A DNA stretch of 64,000 bases. It comes from Nannobrachium achirus. Its lineage: Eukaryota > Chordata > Actinopteri > Myctophiformes > Myctophidae. The stretch is taken from positions 5,077,104 through 5,141,103 of the forward strand of contig OY997653.1 in the NCBI GenBank assembly GCA_963921795.1, in the 5' to 3' direction. This document shows positions 20,010 through 31,884 of this stretch, piece after piece. How positions within the stretch are numbered: the stretch's first letter is position 1; the number at the start of each line of letters is the position of its first letter. The notes beneath the pieces were generated by a model. That model searched no databases and was not told where the DNA came from. It worked only from the letters and a program-made list of their open reading frames with translations. The translations under genes were made by a program, and so were the position numbers.

Positions 20010-20177
20010 GCAGGACCCTAATTTGTTTGTTTTGGGCTGTTTGGAGCTTAGTTTTCAGGGCTTGCGGGGCGTCACGATACCATACGTGGACTCCGTAGTC
20101 AAAGAGGGGCTGAATTATTGCACCAGCTATGGTCTTCGGTGTGTTGAGTTTGACCATCGGGGCGATCCTCTGTAGGA
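20010..20177 (-). pseudogene. LINE reverse-transcriptase C-terminal fragment
   Basis: The minus strand reads LQRIAPMVKLNTPKTIAGAI then IQPLFDYGVHVWYRDAPQAL and KTKLQTAQNKQIRVL, the 'thumb' region that follows the RT in CR1/L2-group LINEs (P.L.Y...VW...L..LQ...R.). Only about 56 codons remain. It abuts the tail of another LINE in the opposite orientation. Confidence 0.65.
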
Positions 20178-20450
20178 AACGAGTTCAGGGGCGAAACTAC
20201 CGCGATGCAGCCGACGCATGCGCATTGGGGCCCATGGCATCAGGGGCACACGCAGGTCGGAGGAAAAAAAAAGACTGCCCCTTAAACATGATTTTTTTTA
20301 ACCAAGGTTGATTTCATGTTGCAAAAACATAATGTTTTAAATTCGGACCCATGGCTGTTACTTTTATGTGAGGGGGCAGGCGGCGGCGCTGTCCCGACGT
20401 TGGGTACAAAATGCCGGAAGGATAAAGACAGGTCACAGGTTAAAGGTGTA

Positions 20451-22262
20451 ATGGCGCGATAGAGTGGAGAGGGACACAATAACAATGGGTAAACAGAAAC
20501 AGAAGCAGAAAAAAACGTCAGCCAGGACCCCAGATATGGGGTCATCGGTACCATCTGAGGGCAATAATTCTCATAGTGATTTTTGGGAAGGTATATATCC
20601 CTAGTACTTAGAAACATGTGATAGCATTGCAGTGGTGGTAGCTGTCAGTGTGTTATCACTCCTTTTATAACAACATGCTAAAAAAACAGTTTTCAAAATC
20701 CGAATGGAACATTGTACTTCAAACTGATGGTTCTCTCTTATTATTGATCCTATCTCTTTGAAAAATGGTTTGGATAAAGCTCAGACTATATATAGTTCAG
20801 TAACGTTGTTAAAATCTAGCATATCTAGAATTGTTCTTTATTACAGGCAGTGACAACATAGTGACTATATAATTATGACATTATACTCTGTGAGCGAGGG
20901 CCCCAAATTTGGGGTCATCTGTACCTTCTGGTTGCAATGATTCTCATAGTGATTTTTGGGAAGGTATACATCCTAGTACTAGGAAATATATGATAGCCTT
21001 GCATCTGTGGTAGCTTTCTGTGTGTTATCTAGTGATGCGCGGGTCAGCTTTTTTTCATAACCCGCACGACCCACAGCCCGCACGAAACGTAACCCGCCCG
21101 CGCCCGCCCCGCAGAACAATATATAAATCAACGAATCCGCCCGCCCCGCAACCCGCATTTAAAAAAAAAGATGGTATATCATCTCCACAATAGCTCATCT
21201 TTATATATGGCTCTTCTAAGTACCCAAAGTCGCTTTACAGAAAGGTTTACAGTAGCACAATATTGTCATGGGCTAAATAAACAAACGTGTTGTTCAAATT
21301 GGGGTTAAGCCTAAAAGACATTCATTCAAAGACGTTCATTCTCTCTGGGGCATCGTCGGGGTAAGAATGGCGTTTCAGGTTTTATGTCAATCATATTTAT
21401 AGGTACAGCGCCTCGCACTTTAAACAGACAGGAAAAGACGGACAATATTAAATCCTGTTGGTGGTTATTGATTAATCACCAGATTGGAGATGGGAGCGAC
21501 TGGAGTCTCGAGGTGAGCGTGGTTGGTTCAATTCAGTCAAAAAATCCGCCTCACTTGCGAAAGTTGTGTTTCAAATCGTATCCGTTGATTGGCTGGTTAT
21601 ATAACTTAACCGACACAAAGTATTTATAAACGGACTTGTGTGGATGACAGAGACATATAAGTGAAATCCTGATCAGCGACACGCTGAATTGTTTGTGCAT
21701 CTTCTCTGCTGTGCTCGCGACCTCACGTTGTGTAAAATGTTGGCAAACTGTGGTTCGCGGCCCCAACAGGAGCGGAATTGGGACGGTCCTGGCACCAAGG
21801 AGCGGAGGAGAAACCTTGCTCCTCTCTGGCGCATTTTAAAACTCGCTCGCTCGTCGTGCTCGTATTCAAACGTTGTATTCGTATTCTTATAGGCCTACTC
21901 TTATTAAGAATAAAGGGCAAATAAGAACAGGTGATTATTCTTATTTACGTTTTGCACATGAGTGGTGATAACCCGCCCGCCCGCCGCCCGCCAATGGAGT
22001 CTGAAAACCTCGACCCACCCGCGGGCTGGCGGGCGGGTTGGCGGGCGGGTGGGGGCACCGGGTCGGCCCGCGCATCACTAGTGTTATCACTCCATTTATA
22101 ACCACAGTTTTCAAAATCTGAATGAAGAATTCAACCTCAAACTGATGGTTCTCTCTTAATATTGATTCTCTCTCTTTCAAAAATGGTTGAGATAAAGCTT
22201 AGGCTATATATTTTTCTAAAAAGTTGTTTGCATCTCCAGAAATATTACAGCAGTGACAGCAT
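20451..22262 (+). repeat. Two tandem ~370-bp units, second split by a hAT
   Basis: Unit 1 (20530-20880) and unit 2 (20904-21029 plus 22081-22262) share ATTCTCATAGTGATTTTTGG, ATGGTTCTCTCTTA and TTACAG..CAGTGACA. Before unit 1 a short frame starts MGKQKQKQKKTSARTPDMG, which might be the N-terminus of a LINE ORF1, so the tandem units could be a LINE 5' region. An inverted partial copy lies at 24915-25013. Confidence 0.65.
21030..22080. mobile_element. hAT non-autonomous element with perfect 8-bp target duplication
   Basis: Inverted ends TAGTGATGCGCGGGTCAG and GGCCCGCGCATCACTA; target duplication GTGTTATC at 21022-21029 and 22081-22088. The ends are very CpG- and GC-rich (ACCCGCCCGCGCCCG); the middle is AT-rich. 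No transposase frame that I recognise. Confidence 0.9.
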
Positions 22263-22269
22263 AGTGACT

Positions 22270-24914
22270 ACTAGTACATGAGAGTTACTTTGCATTTTTT
22301 AGAAAGATGTAACACAAAAGTTTCCCAAAGATTTAAAACCATCCAAGGAAATCTTTGATGAAATTCAATAAACTAAATATAGTGTAGGTGTGTAACTAAT
22401 GCATACGATAACAATCTGTTTACCAATACATACATGAATATCAACATTTAATCCATCCATTTTACACCTCTATCTGTTCAACCTAGAAATCTTTTTTCCT
22501 ATGATGTTTTTGTTGTTGATTTGTATTCATATGGGACCTAGCCTGACATTAGCCAGACTGATAACATGGATTCACTCACACGTTATCAGTCTGGACTTCG
22601 GCCCATAGGCAGCGATTATGAGAAATCAGAAAATGACTGGGCCAATATCTGCATAATATTCCAACTCATAATGGAGATTAGAAAGTCCACCCACGTCCTC
22701 CTGGACCTTCCCCTCCTGATTGACACACACACAATTCTCTTACCCTGTTCTACCTCATCCTCAAAAGTATCCTCCATATCGACATCACTCCTCATCTGTA
22801 ACTTGAACATCGCATCAGCCACCATCTTCACCAGAGAAATTACAGTAGCTCAACAACAACAACAACAGTGATGCATTTCTTTCTCTGTGCCCTAAAGTGA
22901 TACTGGACCACTACAATGGACCACATCACACCAGGTCATCATTAGCAAAAATGTTATCTCCCATCCAAAGTTGACATCAGTGACTTGCCAGGTGGAGCAT
23001 GGCGGTCTGCCACTTTCCACAACATCACTTGTATATGAGCCCTCAACACGTGGTGCAACAGGGCAACTGGCTGTTGTTAACTTGTGGCACCCACTTACCC
23101 ACTCAGGGAAGCCTGGAACGTTCCCTGTCAGCAAATGTTTTAATGCTCTCATATTCCCTTTGCATACAAATATGAGGTTGCACAGGACTGTTCCATCCCA
23201 ATGCTCCATCTGTACTTTACACTGTACTGTAGGTCCACCTGATACACCCAATACACCAACAGGACAGTTTCATCCCTGAGCATGTGAATCACACCCTTTC
23301 CAGAGATGACAGCAGTATCCATCGTTGACACTTAAGGTGTACCCGTACAACTTGCTCAACTTGTTATTGCTCTTCAGGATGACATCTCGTTTGGGTAAAG
23401 AACATTACTATTCACAGCATTCACAACAGAGTGGGTACAATTGATGGTATTGTTGAGATGAGGGCGTGATCTTTCAGTGGGTGATGATACACCCCAATCT
23501 TTAACAACCAAGACACACTAGTCCTTCAACTTCCCCTGTGTCGGCACATTTTGGGGAAGGTATCTATTCACACACAAGCTCAGCAGACTTTTCTGATCTT
23601 CTGCTCTTCTGCTCCCCTACTAGTCATCAGAGACAATGTTGCAGAATCCATCATAGTGCTGGCAGACCAGGTCTGGCTTACCCTCTATGCCGGCATGGAG
23701 CACAATGCACATGTATCTTCAGCAGGTACTGGGTTCTCTAGCATACTGTAGTCTACATGGCCAGAAAGGAAGTAGTACTTCAGGAAGTGCTCCATGAGAG
23801 GGAAGCTCACCTTGTCACCAATGGTAGATGTGAAGTGTATGGAAAATTAAGTTGTCTACCCACTGTCAGCCAGTAGGATGGAGATGAGGCGCAGTGTCCA
23901 GGTACTGCTTTATCTGTTCAATTATCTTTGGCCCAGTTGACAGAAAACACTTTAAGTGTCCTGCTGATAAGCTACAAAAGGCCCTCATCACTTTCATTCA
24001 GGACCTATAACTGAAGTTGCCTGTCAGCCCCTCATATGCTGCAACCACATGTATTTGATCCTTGCATCAGTTTTGCACAATTACATTGTTGAATGTCGCC
24101 ATGTTTCCAGCATACTTGCTACACTGTAGATTACAACAAATAACTACATGTCAATGGTGAGGTGAATACTGTACATGTCATTCCCATGTCAACCAGTCAG
24201 ATCTTAATTGAAGGTAATTTCACTGATTCAGGCACATTTCTTGAGCCCTAAAACTTAGGGTTAGATACCAAAAGCACCTTTATAGGTTGAGAAGTATTAG
24301 CATTAGTATTATATAGCCATTTTAAGCTCCTGACAGCCATCTTGGACGCCATCTTGCCATATATACATATATTCTCCCAGATTTTCAGTACGTTTTTCAG
24401 CATGCCTAGATATCAGAACCAATTGGAAAAACCTTCTGTAATCTTTCTGGAAGTGTGCCAAATGCCAAAATGGCTCCAAGGTAGCTGTGCCACGGTTTTG
24501 TATGTTTTTCTTTACTATGCAATGAAAAAAAATGTTTTTTGTTATATCCCCACAGAAACAGACATAGTTGTTGTGATTCAGTGGCAAAAAGAATTTTGTC
24601 AATCAGACAAATGGTTCCAGAGATAGAGCTGTTTGAATCAAAAAAAGTGTCCATCCACTAGAATGAACACACATTTTCTCAATCAGCTAAACGAGGGAGC
24701 CAATACACAAACAGAGAAAAGCATCTCTCTGATCTCAGGTCATTTTGACATCTTTAAAAAAAATAAAAAAAATAATGAAAAAAAAAATCTTTCTATACAA
24801 AAAACACAAAAGACGTCATGAGACGTCATTGGCACAGAATGAGTTAAGAAGTATGTTTTAATATATTGACCCATCAAATTTTCGCCTAGTGTTATATAAA
24901 TAAATTGCATGATA
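22270..24914. other. Unassigned; possible decayed transposon coding on minus strand
   Basis: Several minus-strand frames of 60-119 codons cluster at 22616-23331, and a minus-strand stretch near 23620-23700 reads YMCIVLHAGIEGKPDLVCQH then YDGFCNIVS, with a faint hAT-transposase feel. A terminal hairpin ATTAGCCAGACTGATAAC / GTTATCAGTCTGG lies at 22550-22600. I cannot assign a family or boundaries. Confidence 0.3.
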
Positions 24915-25013
24915 GCACCTATACAGCTACCACTGGTGCAATGCTATCACATATTTTCACATGTATACCTTGACAAAAATCACTATGAGAATTATTGCCC
25001 TCAGATGGTACCG
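24915..25013 (-). repeat. Inverted partial copy of the 20.5-kb tandem unit
   Basis: CCACTGGTGCAATGCTATCA and CAAAAATCACTATGAGAATT are the reverse of the 20530-20640 unit. Confidence 0.75.
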
Positions 25014-25350
25014 ACCAACCCCAGTGGCTCACGGTCTATTCCCAAAATACTTGGTTTCTTAAAAAAGAAAGATGATAGTGTTGAGCCGATCGAAGGGGCC
25101 GCGGGTGGACAAGAAGAGGAGGATGCTGCTGCGGCTCCGGCCGCGGCTAGCGACCCGGTGGACCGAGTCAACTTGGCTGAAGTTGAGGAGGAGCCGATGA
25201 CTTTGACAGTGGCAGTCCACTGGGAGAACAGCAGACTGTACCACAAGGTGAGCAGACATAAGTGCATGTGTAAGAGTATAATGAGACATGCATGCATAAT
25301 GTGTACATCTGAAGGCCTATATGAGACATGAACTGTTTTTCTTAATATTG

Positions 25351-25351
<1 letters not shown>

Positions 25352-25442
<91 letters not shown>
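25352..25442. repeat. (CT)n microsatellite
   Basis: About 45 CT units; the Arg-Glu and Ser-Leu frames across it are artefacts. Confidence 0.95.
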
Positions 25443-25446
<4 letters not shown>

Positions 25447-25858
25447 GTGTTTGCATTGGAGACTGAGGCAGAGGCACCCAACCACAGTAGTGGCGGAAAA
25501 AAATACCTCTGGGAACTCAGATTGCAGTGATGGAGACATAATATTATGGAGATCATATGGATGAGGAGGAGGACATGCCACCGACGGAGCCAGTAATAAA
25601 TAAATACCCCACTGATCTGGGACATTTCCCTGATAATGTTGACTCTAAAGTCAAGCGTTATATCGTGTCTATGGGACCATGCAAGCCAACTGGCCCTTTC
25701 CCACGCGACCAGGACAACAACCGCTCATTTTCTACAACGTATTACAAGCGCAAAACAAAGTCCGGTTTGGAGATACCACGGACGTGGCTATGTTATTCAC
25801 CCAAGCAAAATGTATCCTACTGTGAGCCCTGTTAGGCTCTTTGCAGACCGCGCATCAC

Positions 25859-26118
25859 TACGGCTGTAGCTCAGGAGGTAGAGTGGGTTGGCCAATGCTC
25901 CATGGGTCAGCGGTTCAAATCCCAGCTTCTCCTGTCTACATGTCGAAGTGTCCTTGGGCAAGACACTGAACCCCAAGTTGCCTCCAGTGAGCTGGTGGTG
26001 CCTTGCATGGTTTCCACCGCCACCGGTGTATGAATGTGTGTGTGAATGGGTGAATGTAATGCACATTGTAAAGCGCTTTGGATAAAAATGCTATATAAAT
26101 GCACCATTTACCATTTTA
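25859..26118 (+). mobile_element. tRNA-derived SINE
   Basis: Head GGCTGTAGCTCAGGAGGTAG resembles a tRNA A box and GGTCAGCGGTTCAAATCCC a B box, typical of pol III promoters. The tail has GTAAAGCGCTTTGGATAAA and TGCTATATAAATGCA, a tail shared by fish SINEs and their partner LINEs. Short flanks ACTACG on both sides may be target duplications. It is inserted in the hAT transposase relic. Confidence 0.85.
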
Positions 26119-26451
26119 CTACGTGGGCATTCATGGAGAACACATCATTGTCAGAATTTATCCACCAGAATTAAGGTACATGAATCATCAAATATGCATA
26201 CCGCTGCGTGTATGATATGACCAGTGGTGTTTGCACGGAACAATCAACGAGGAAATGGAGAGAGAAATTAGAGTGGAGGCCAACTTTTGGAGAAATGTTA
26301 CACTTACATTAGCAACAAATAACATGCCCTTCAGAGGACACCGGGAAAAAATAGGCGAAGCAAACAGTGGGAATTTCTTGGCTATTAAGCTTGTGTCATA
26401 TGGACATTATTGTGTTAATTGGAAGTTTGTGAAGGACTTGTATCTGTGATT

Positions 26452-26592
26452 ACCGTTCACCTCCACCACCTGTTCCCTCCCCGCCAGGTGCATCCAACTC
26501 ACTACTGCGCTGTCAAGACCGATAGCTTTTAGTTTCTCAATCAGAATAGAGTGATTTACTGTGTCAATTGCCTTCGTGTTTGATTTGGTCAG
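26452..26592 (-). pseudogene. LINE reverse-transcriptase fragment
   Basis: The minus strand reads KAIDTVNHSILIEKLKAIGL then DSAVVSWMHLAGREQVVEVNG, the RT segment that begins with the (A/S)FDTV.H motif and runs to the L.GR..V.VNG block. About 46 codons of an L2/CR1-group LINE; no rest of the element nearby. Confidence 0.7.
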
Positions 26593-27830
26593 TCAAATAG
26601 AGAAGGCATGTGTCAGTGGAATGGGATTAAGACCAACCAATTACACACCTTTCTTTCTACATGCTTTTCTTTTTTGGGGGAAAAATGCCTATATTCCTCT
26701 CTTGGTAAGTGACATTTTCGAGTTGTGGCAACAAATATGGTGGTTGTTAGCCTATGTATCCAGTCCAGCTGCTACGTGGAAACTACTGTGTGTGTGCAGC
26801 GAACGTCAGAGAGCAGCCGGAGGGGGAGGGACCGAGGGACGTGTATAGAACAACTGGAATGTACCAAGTCCAGTCAACTATGTAGGGGACAATGTATAGG
26901 TGAAACTTGGTATACTAACTTGATGTTGTTTAGATAAAGAACAAAGCTAAGCATTTTTTATTACAAATTTCGACAAATTAAAGTTGCATGACCCCCCCCC
27001 CCCCCATAGCCAAAAAATTATAAAAATCATGATCCCCAAGTGCTCAAAAAAATATTTGATGACTTTTTCAGGCTCTCAACTTGAAAGCCCTCAACCAGAG
27101 AAACCTACACACACCTATCAGCCATGTTAAATCTCAGAACATTTGTGTTCTTCAGGAACTTCACAAGCAAACCAGAAAACAGTCAGAGGTTCTGAAAGGC
27201 ATGGCCATCGTATGGGATTAAAAGGAGACCACCCCGGGTGACCTAAATGTTTTATGCCATGTTAACAAATATTCCTAAACCTTTATCATTCATTTAAATG
27301 TCATTTGTTTTTCTTCAGGCTCTTCAGTAACAGCAAGCATGATGGCCCAATGCAACATGTTTAGGAAGGGGAGTAAAGAGAAGCGTGCTATTGTGAAGAC
27401 CAATTTGTATAGAGCAACTCAAGGTAAGCTCATATTTCAGGTTCTCCAAGGAAAGAAAATTGTCACCTAGTAATCTGTAAATAAGTTGATCGGCAAAACA
27501 TTTCCCTGTTGACTTTTTTTTAAACTGCTGTCTACAGAGAGTTTGACATAACATTTTAAATAGCTACTGTGCTGGTTAGGTGTAGAAAGAAGCTGACTTT
27601 GTATTATGCTCTAGTAGTGGATGTACAGGCAACACTTTTTTTGTATGAATATGCGGACTGTTTGACTGCATGTTGCCTTTGCTGTAATTTAGCTGTTCTA
27701 TACTCTGCAGATGTAGTCCTGAAAGTCTACCCTGAGGCTACATAGGCCACAGCATAAAGCCGACCACCTCAAACATGCTCCAGAAAGGGGACACACAAGG
27801 GGCACTAACTAACCGCACTCAGCAGTGTGT
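26593..27830. other. Unassigned
   Basis: Includes a poly(C) run (26992-27005). A coding-looking stretch, 27071-27222, follows an acceptor-like TTTTTCAG and reads ALNLKALNQRNLHTPISHVK then SQNICVLQELHKQTRKQSEV; it vaguely resembles a LINE endonuclease start, but too weakly to call. Confidence 0.4.
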
Positions 27831-27831
27831 G

Positions 27832-27835
27832 TATA

Positions 27836-27885
<50 letters not shown>

Positions 27886-27917
27886 TATTATATATATATA
27901 TATACCGTATATATATA

Positions 27918-27957
<40 letters not shown>
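27832..27957. repeat. (TA)n array
   Basis: Imperfect TA repeats interrupted by TTA and CCG steps. Confidence 0.9.
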
Positions 27958-28140
27958 ACGAGTTTCCTACGCCCCATAGTGCATTGCGCACAGGTCTGCA
28001 CCGATCTTCCGCCGCCGATTTACAAGCTCACAACGGGTTGCATCTGCGACGCGACGTGAGCTTGTATGTCTGCTGTTAAACCCGGAAGTTTGGTCCTGAT
28101 AGTCTCCAGTAAACTCCCGCGGAAACTTGTGGATATATAT
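27955..28140. repeat. Palindrome with module copy 20 at its centre
   Basis: Outer arms TATATCCACGAGTTTCC and GGAAACTTGTGGATATA; middle arms CTTCCG and CGGAAG; inside lies the module GATTTACAAGCTCACAACG...CGACGTGAGCTTGTATGTC (28016-28073). Three nested levels of symmetry. Confidence 0.7.
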
Positions 28141-29100
28141 ATATATATATAAGCGCCCCTTGAGGGAAGCAGTCGCATCTCAGTTCGGCTCTGCAGTTAT
28201 TTTCCTACTTTCTCTTTTTCTTGCTTTTTTTCCTGTCTTCTTTTTTTTTTTGTGGTGACTCATCACATTGCCCAAGCTGGGCATGTCTTGAGGAACTTTG
28301 TTTTATTCGTGTATATAGTAGTTTAGTCTTTTTTTCGTGTTTTTTCTGATCGGCTGGCAGAACAAGTGGGGGAAGGGCCTTCTGTGCCTTGCGTGGAACA
28401 ATGCATAGGAAACAGCGGCCTACCTCTTATCTGTTTAGCCTGTCTTAAGCATGTGGCCCTGGGGTAACGGGACTGGCTCGTTGCTTTGGTGTTTTTATGG
28501 AGACATCAGTCTGTTGGTGCCGTAGGCATGGAGATGTACGTGGACCTTGTTTTGGATGCCTGCGCGAACGGCATGCATCACGTTCCCGGGATGCGGCATG
28601 CGGCGGGAGTCAGATCCGGAGTAAACTACTTCCACGCGATGTTCACGCAGGAGAGGAGGTCTACACGCTGTCGTCGTTGGGCCAGAGGCGCGCGCCGTGC
28701 ACCGGAGGAGCGGAGCCCTCACCGCGGAGGATCGTGGCGTGTACCGGAGGATGTGTCGCTGTGGAGGTCCATAACGGCGGAGGAGACGCTGTACTATCGA
28801 GGCTCGGAATGACGTTTGCAACACACACACAACTCCACGTTATTGTTCCAAACTTCCATCCCGGGCCATCCAAATTACTCCAAATTACCCCCCCCCCCCT
28901 TCCTCCTGTATTGCAGAGAGGGGCATCTATCTGTGTTTTTTTCTTTTTCTTTGTTGTGACTCGACACTGGTCACTTCTTTTTTGCACATACTTTTGGACA
29001 CTTTTTTGGCTCTGCAATTTTTCTTTTATTTAGGCATTATTATTATTGTCTTGTGCAAACACTTATGCATACTGTATATATGTGTATATTTTTGTGTTGC
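28140..29100 (+). mobile_element. Possible DIRS-like retroelement leader with gag-like start (fossil)
   Basis: A TATATATAAGCGCC promoter-like start, a T-rich leader, then a frame with a CFGCLRERHA motif (about 28540-28570). It resembles the cysteine/histidine block near the start of fish DIRS-type gag proteins. No tyrosine recombinase or reverse transcriptase follows, so at most a 5' fragment of a broken element. It could instead be a host CpG-rich first exon. Confidence 0.3.
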
Positions 29101-29777
29101 ACTACGTTGAGAAATAGTTCCTAATGTTTGAATGACTGGACCATTGTAAGTTCTTTGAGTTTGCAATATGCTTTGAAAAGTCCCTTAACTCATACAGTGC
29201 CGCCGGCCACAAGGGGCGCTAGAGTGCCAGAAATGTCTCTATAGACCTTCGCTCTAGCTTCCGTCGACACTGTCCTAAGTGCCTTGGGATTTCACTCCAG
29301 CCAATGCTATGGGTGACGAGAGGAGGAAGCTAGCTGACACGTAGCCAAAATGCTAACCCATTTAGAAGCCCGATCTAAAGCTATTTCAGTCGCAAAAAAC
29401 TTTCTCTTTGGGTCTGGGAACACAATCCGGAGAAAATCCTGTCTAAAGATGTGATTTATTATTGGAGTGGGCGGTGCGATGCGGCCGTTAGCGCGACTAC
29501 GGCCCGTGTTGGCCTGGACCATGGATGGACGTTTAGACCGGGGCTTCGTTGAGGCCTCCGATTAAATAATTAATTTTATTAAATATCCCGAACTAGTTCG
29601 GGATAGGCACCCTGGAATACGTCGCGCCGCCGACAGTATATATTGAGGGTTTTTTGGGGGGCTCTAAACTTTATTTTAAACCATTTTCAATGGAATAAAT
29701 CGTCGGACCATCTAGCGTCTCTCGTTGGCTAGCGCTGGACGAGCAAGGACCACCCACGTTGCTCCAAGCAGCGCGGG
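29101..29777. other. CpG-rich stretch ending at a splice-donor-like site
   Basis: GC- and CpG-rich DNA (29190-29780) that could be a promoter or first exon. Its end, GCGCGG|GTAAGT once the retrovirus is set aside, is a strong donor consensus. CGAACTAGTTCGGGATAGGCA at 29589 is nearly repeated at 35606. No protein recognised. Confidence 0.35.
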
Positions 29778-29782
29778 GTAAG

Positions 29783-30281
29783 TGATAGTAAAATATGTTA
29801 TTGTTGTTTAACATGGTATAGATACCATTTTCAGTGTCAATGTCATGATGTTTTGAACAACTAACTAACGCAGGAGAATGACCACTGAGAGATGCCAATC
29901 AGGTCATTATGTACAGGACACAGGATAACAAAACGCCAAACATACTATCTGCCCTTACGACTGGTGCCTGTAACACGAAAACATCTGATATCCATTGCTC
30001 TACTGTACTTGTCATGTTTAACTTTGTCCAATCAGAATGTGACTAATGTATTCTGTAAATCCATATATCTGTGAAATCATTATGCTTGTCACTCAGAGAG
30101 AAGCAAAGATGGGTGATTTTGCTCTACTGTACTGCTGTACAGTAATTTGAACTCTGACTAAACTTCAACACAAAACGCATATTCCCTGGTGTGGACATTC
30201 ATCATTTCTTGTGTGTGGAGTATTTTATTATGATTGGGGAAACTGTTTATCCATATGGAATATGATTTTACATTTCCATCA
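29783..30281 (+). repeat. 5' LTR of the ERV
   Basis: TGATAGTAAAATATG... to CATTTCCATCA; 499 bp, matching 35057-35555 almost base for base. Confidence 0.92.
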
Positions 30282-30282
30282 A

Positions 30283-30300
30283 TGGTCCTTCGAGCCGGAT
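30283..30300 (+). promoter_or_regulatory. Primer-binding site, tRNA-Tyr type
   Basis: TGGTCCTTCGAGCCGGAT is complementary to the 3' end of vertebrate tRNA-Tyr (CCGGCTCGAAGGA plus CCA) and lies one base after the LTR. Confidence 0.8.
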
Positions 30301-31860
30301 TAGCTCCGAGGAGATATTGGGGACTCAACATTGTTGGACTCATTTTGTCTTCTCCGCTGCTAGAACCAGTTACGGATTTCTACTGATTTGACGTTTATGG
30401 ATTCGATACAGCTGGACAGTTTGTTTTGGAATCCCACTTCGTTCATCTCTGCTAGTAACAACCAGCCGAGGATATTATCAGACGTTTCCCCTGCAAGCAA
30501 ACTAGCTTTTATTTCATCCTCCACCTACCCGACCAGCTGCAAAATGGGGAATGCACAGGGAGGCAGAAAACACCTGCCGAAATCTAAACAACCTTTTTAC
30601 AAACGGAACAACACCTTTGAGTTTGAAGCGTCTCTTCAAAGCTTGGGGAATGAACTGATAACAGCTTTAAGGGCTAAGATAGACAATGAGGAAATGAAAC
30701 AGGTTGTTTCTAGGTGCCCCACAATTGCACCATTTTTGCCCATATGGAGAAAGGAATTCGGATATGATGACTCTCTCCCACATCAACATATCGATAAAAT
30801 CTCACAACGGTCTGAAGAAAGCCGAAATGGAGGCGGCCAGGTTTGGCTCTGGCACAGCGTTCCACACCAGGAGCCTTTCACGGACGGTCTCTCTCCCCTC
30901 ATCTCTCCGCACAGAGACTTTGAGAGGGCGACATGCTTCATTCTCACACACTGTCTGAGTCCTAATTCAACAGAACCCAGGTCATACGTTTATACCTGCT
31001 GTCTTAAGAGTCTAGCTAGCTCTTAACACAGCTGCGTTTTTAATGTTTAATGTTTTTAGTATATTGGTTTTGTCGCTTTTTGTTGCACGAAGGAGTAACA
31101 GAATAGAGACTGAGGTTTCCTATTCTGAAGACATAGCAGCCGTTTGGCCGCGGAGATTGCATGTCAATAGTTGGTGTATCAGTACAAGACTTAATTTAGA
31201 TTTCATGTATACTCCAGAACGGCTGCGGTTTCAAGTTCTGAGAAAAAAAAATCTTTATGTTGAGTATACTCCAGAACGGCTGCGGTTTTAAGTTCTGAGA
31301 AGAAATCTTTTGTGTTGAGCCAGAACATATTCTTGTTCTGAAGAAGTCTTTTTGGCCAGTACGGTACCCAATACGGCTGTTTCAAGCCACTTAATCACAT
31401 AAGAAATAGCGTGGTTATTTTAATTGGTAGATTTCCTTTATGTTCCAGAACCGAACGTTCTGACGGAAATCTTCATGCTTTACGCTTACACGTCTTCGTT
31501 TTCGTCTCAGTCTTATCTTATTTTATTTATTTTTTATTTCCATCTCAGGCGACTCTGAGATGTTGAATAAAGGAGCTTTTTATCTCAGCGCTCCCAAGAA
31601 CATTTTAAGAAACATGACCATTCAAGCTAAAGAAGCCCCCTGCTCCGAGAAGCAGTGTTTTTATCGTGTAAAACCTGGACCCACACGGATGAGAGGTTAC
31701 AATCTAAACCCGGACCTCAAGTCACTTTGGAAGATCACCGGGGACTTCCAACCATCAATACCTAAAACCTTTCCTGGAACATTTCAATGGATATGTGCGA
31801 AGCCGCAGAGAAATTGGACATTATTGCCACTGGATGCCTTTCACTCACAAAGCGATGGGA

Positions 31861-31884
31861 CGCGTTGTGAGCTTGTAGATCTGC
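31861..31884. repeat. Palindromic module copy 21 (right half) inside the ERV
   Basis: CGCGTTGTGAGCTTGTAGATC then TGCTA; the left side keeps only CTCACAAAGCG. It shows the module reached a retroviral context as well as DNA transposons. Confidence 0.65.

Larger units (their letters stand above)
25014..26450 (+). pseudogene. hAT transposase relic of ZMYM1/TTF-zinc-finger type
   Basis: Three blocks lie in order. Block 1 (about 25026-25249) reads PKILGFLKKKDDSVEPIEGA through MTLTVAVHWENSRLYHK and ends at a donor (AAG|gtgagc). Block 2 (25585-25865) reads YPTDLGHFPDNVDSKVKRYI, then RSFSTTYYKRKTKSGLEIPR and TWLCYSPKQNVSYCEPC, then RLFADRASL in a shifted frame: the TTF-type zinc finger of ZMYM1-like hAT proteins (RTWL.YS...YC..CRLF). 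Block 3 (26234-26400) reads INEEMEREIRVEANFWRNVT and MPFRGHREKIGEANSGNFLA, the domain that follows. A (CT)n array and a SINE separate the blocks. A decayed autonomous hAT is more likely than a domesticated gene. Confidence 0.7.

Noticed and set aside
22892-23279. Overlapping 119-aa and 102-aa frames as host genes
   Set aside because: Opposite-strand shadows of each other, with no splice context or recognised domain; recorded only as unassigned.
25001-25477. 158-aa minus-strand frame with an Arg-Glu tract
   Set aside because: It runs through the (CT)n array and antisense to the hAT transposase block.
25859-25925. Functional tRNA gene
   Set aside because: A and B boxes belong to a SINE head; there is no complete cloverleaf, and a SINE body and tail follow.
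30388-31026. 212-aa host gene
   Set aside because: It lies between the two LTRs just after the primer-binding site, so it belongs to the ERV.
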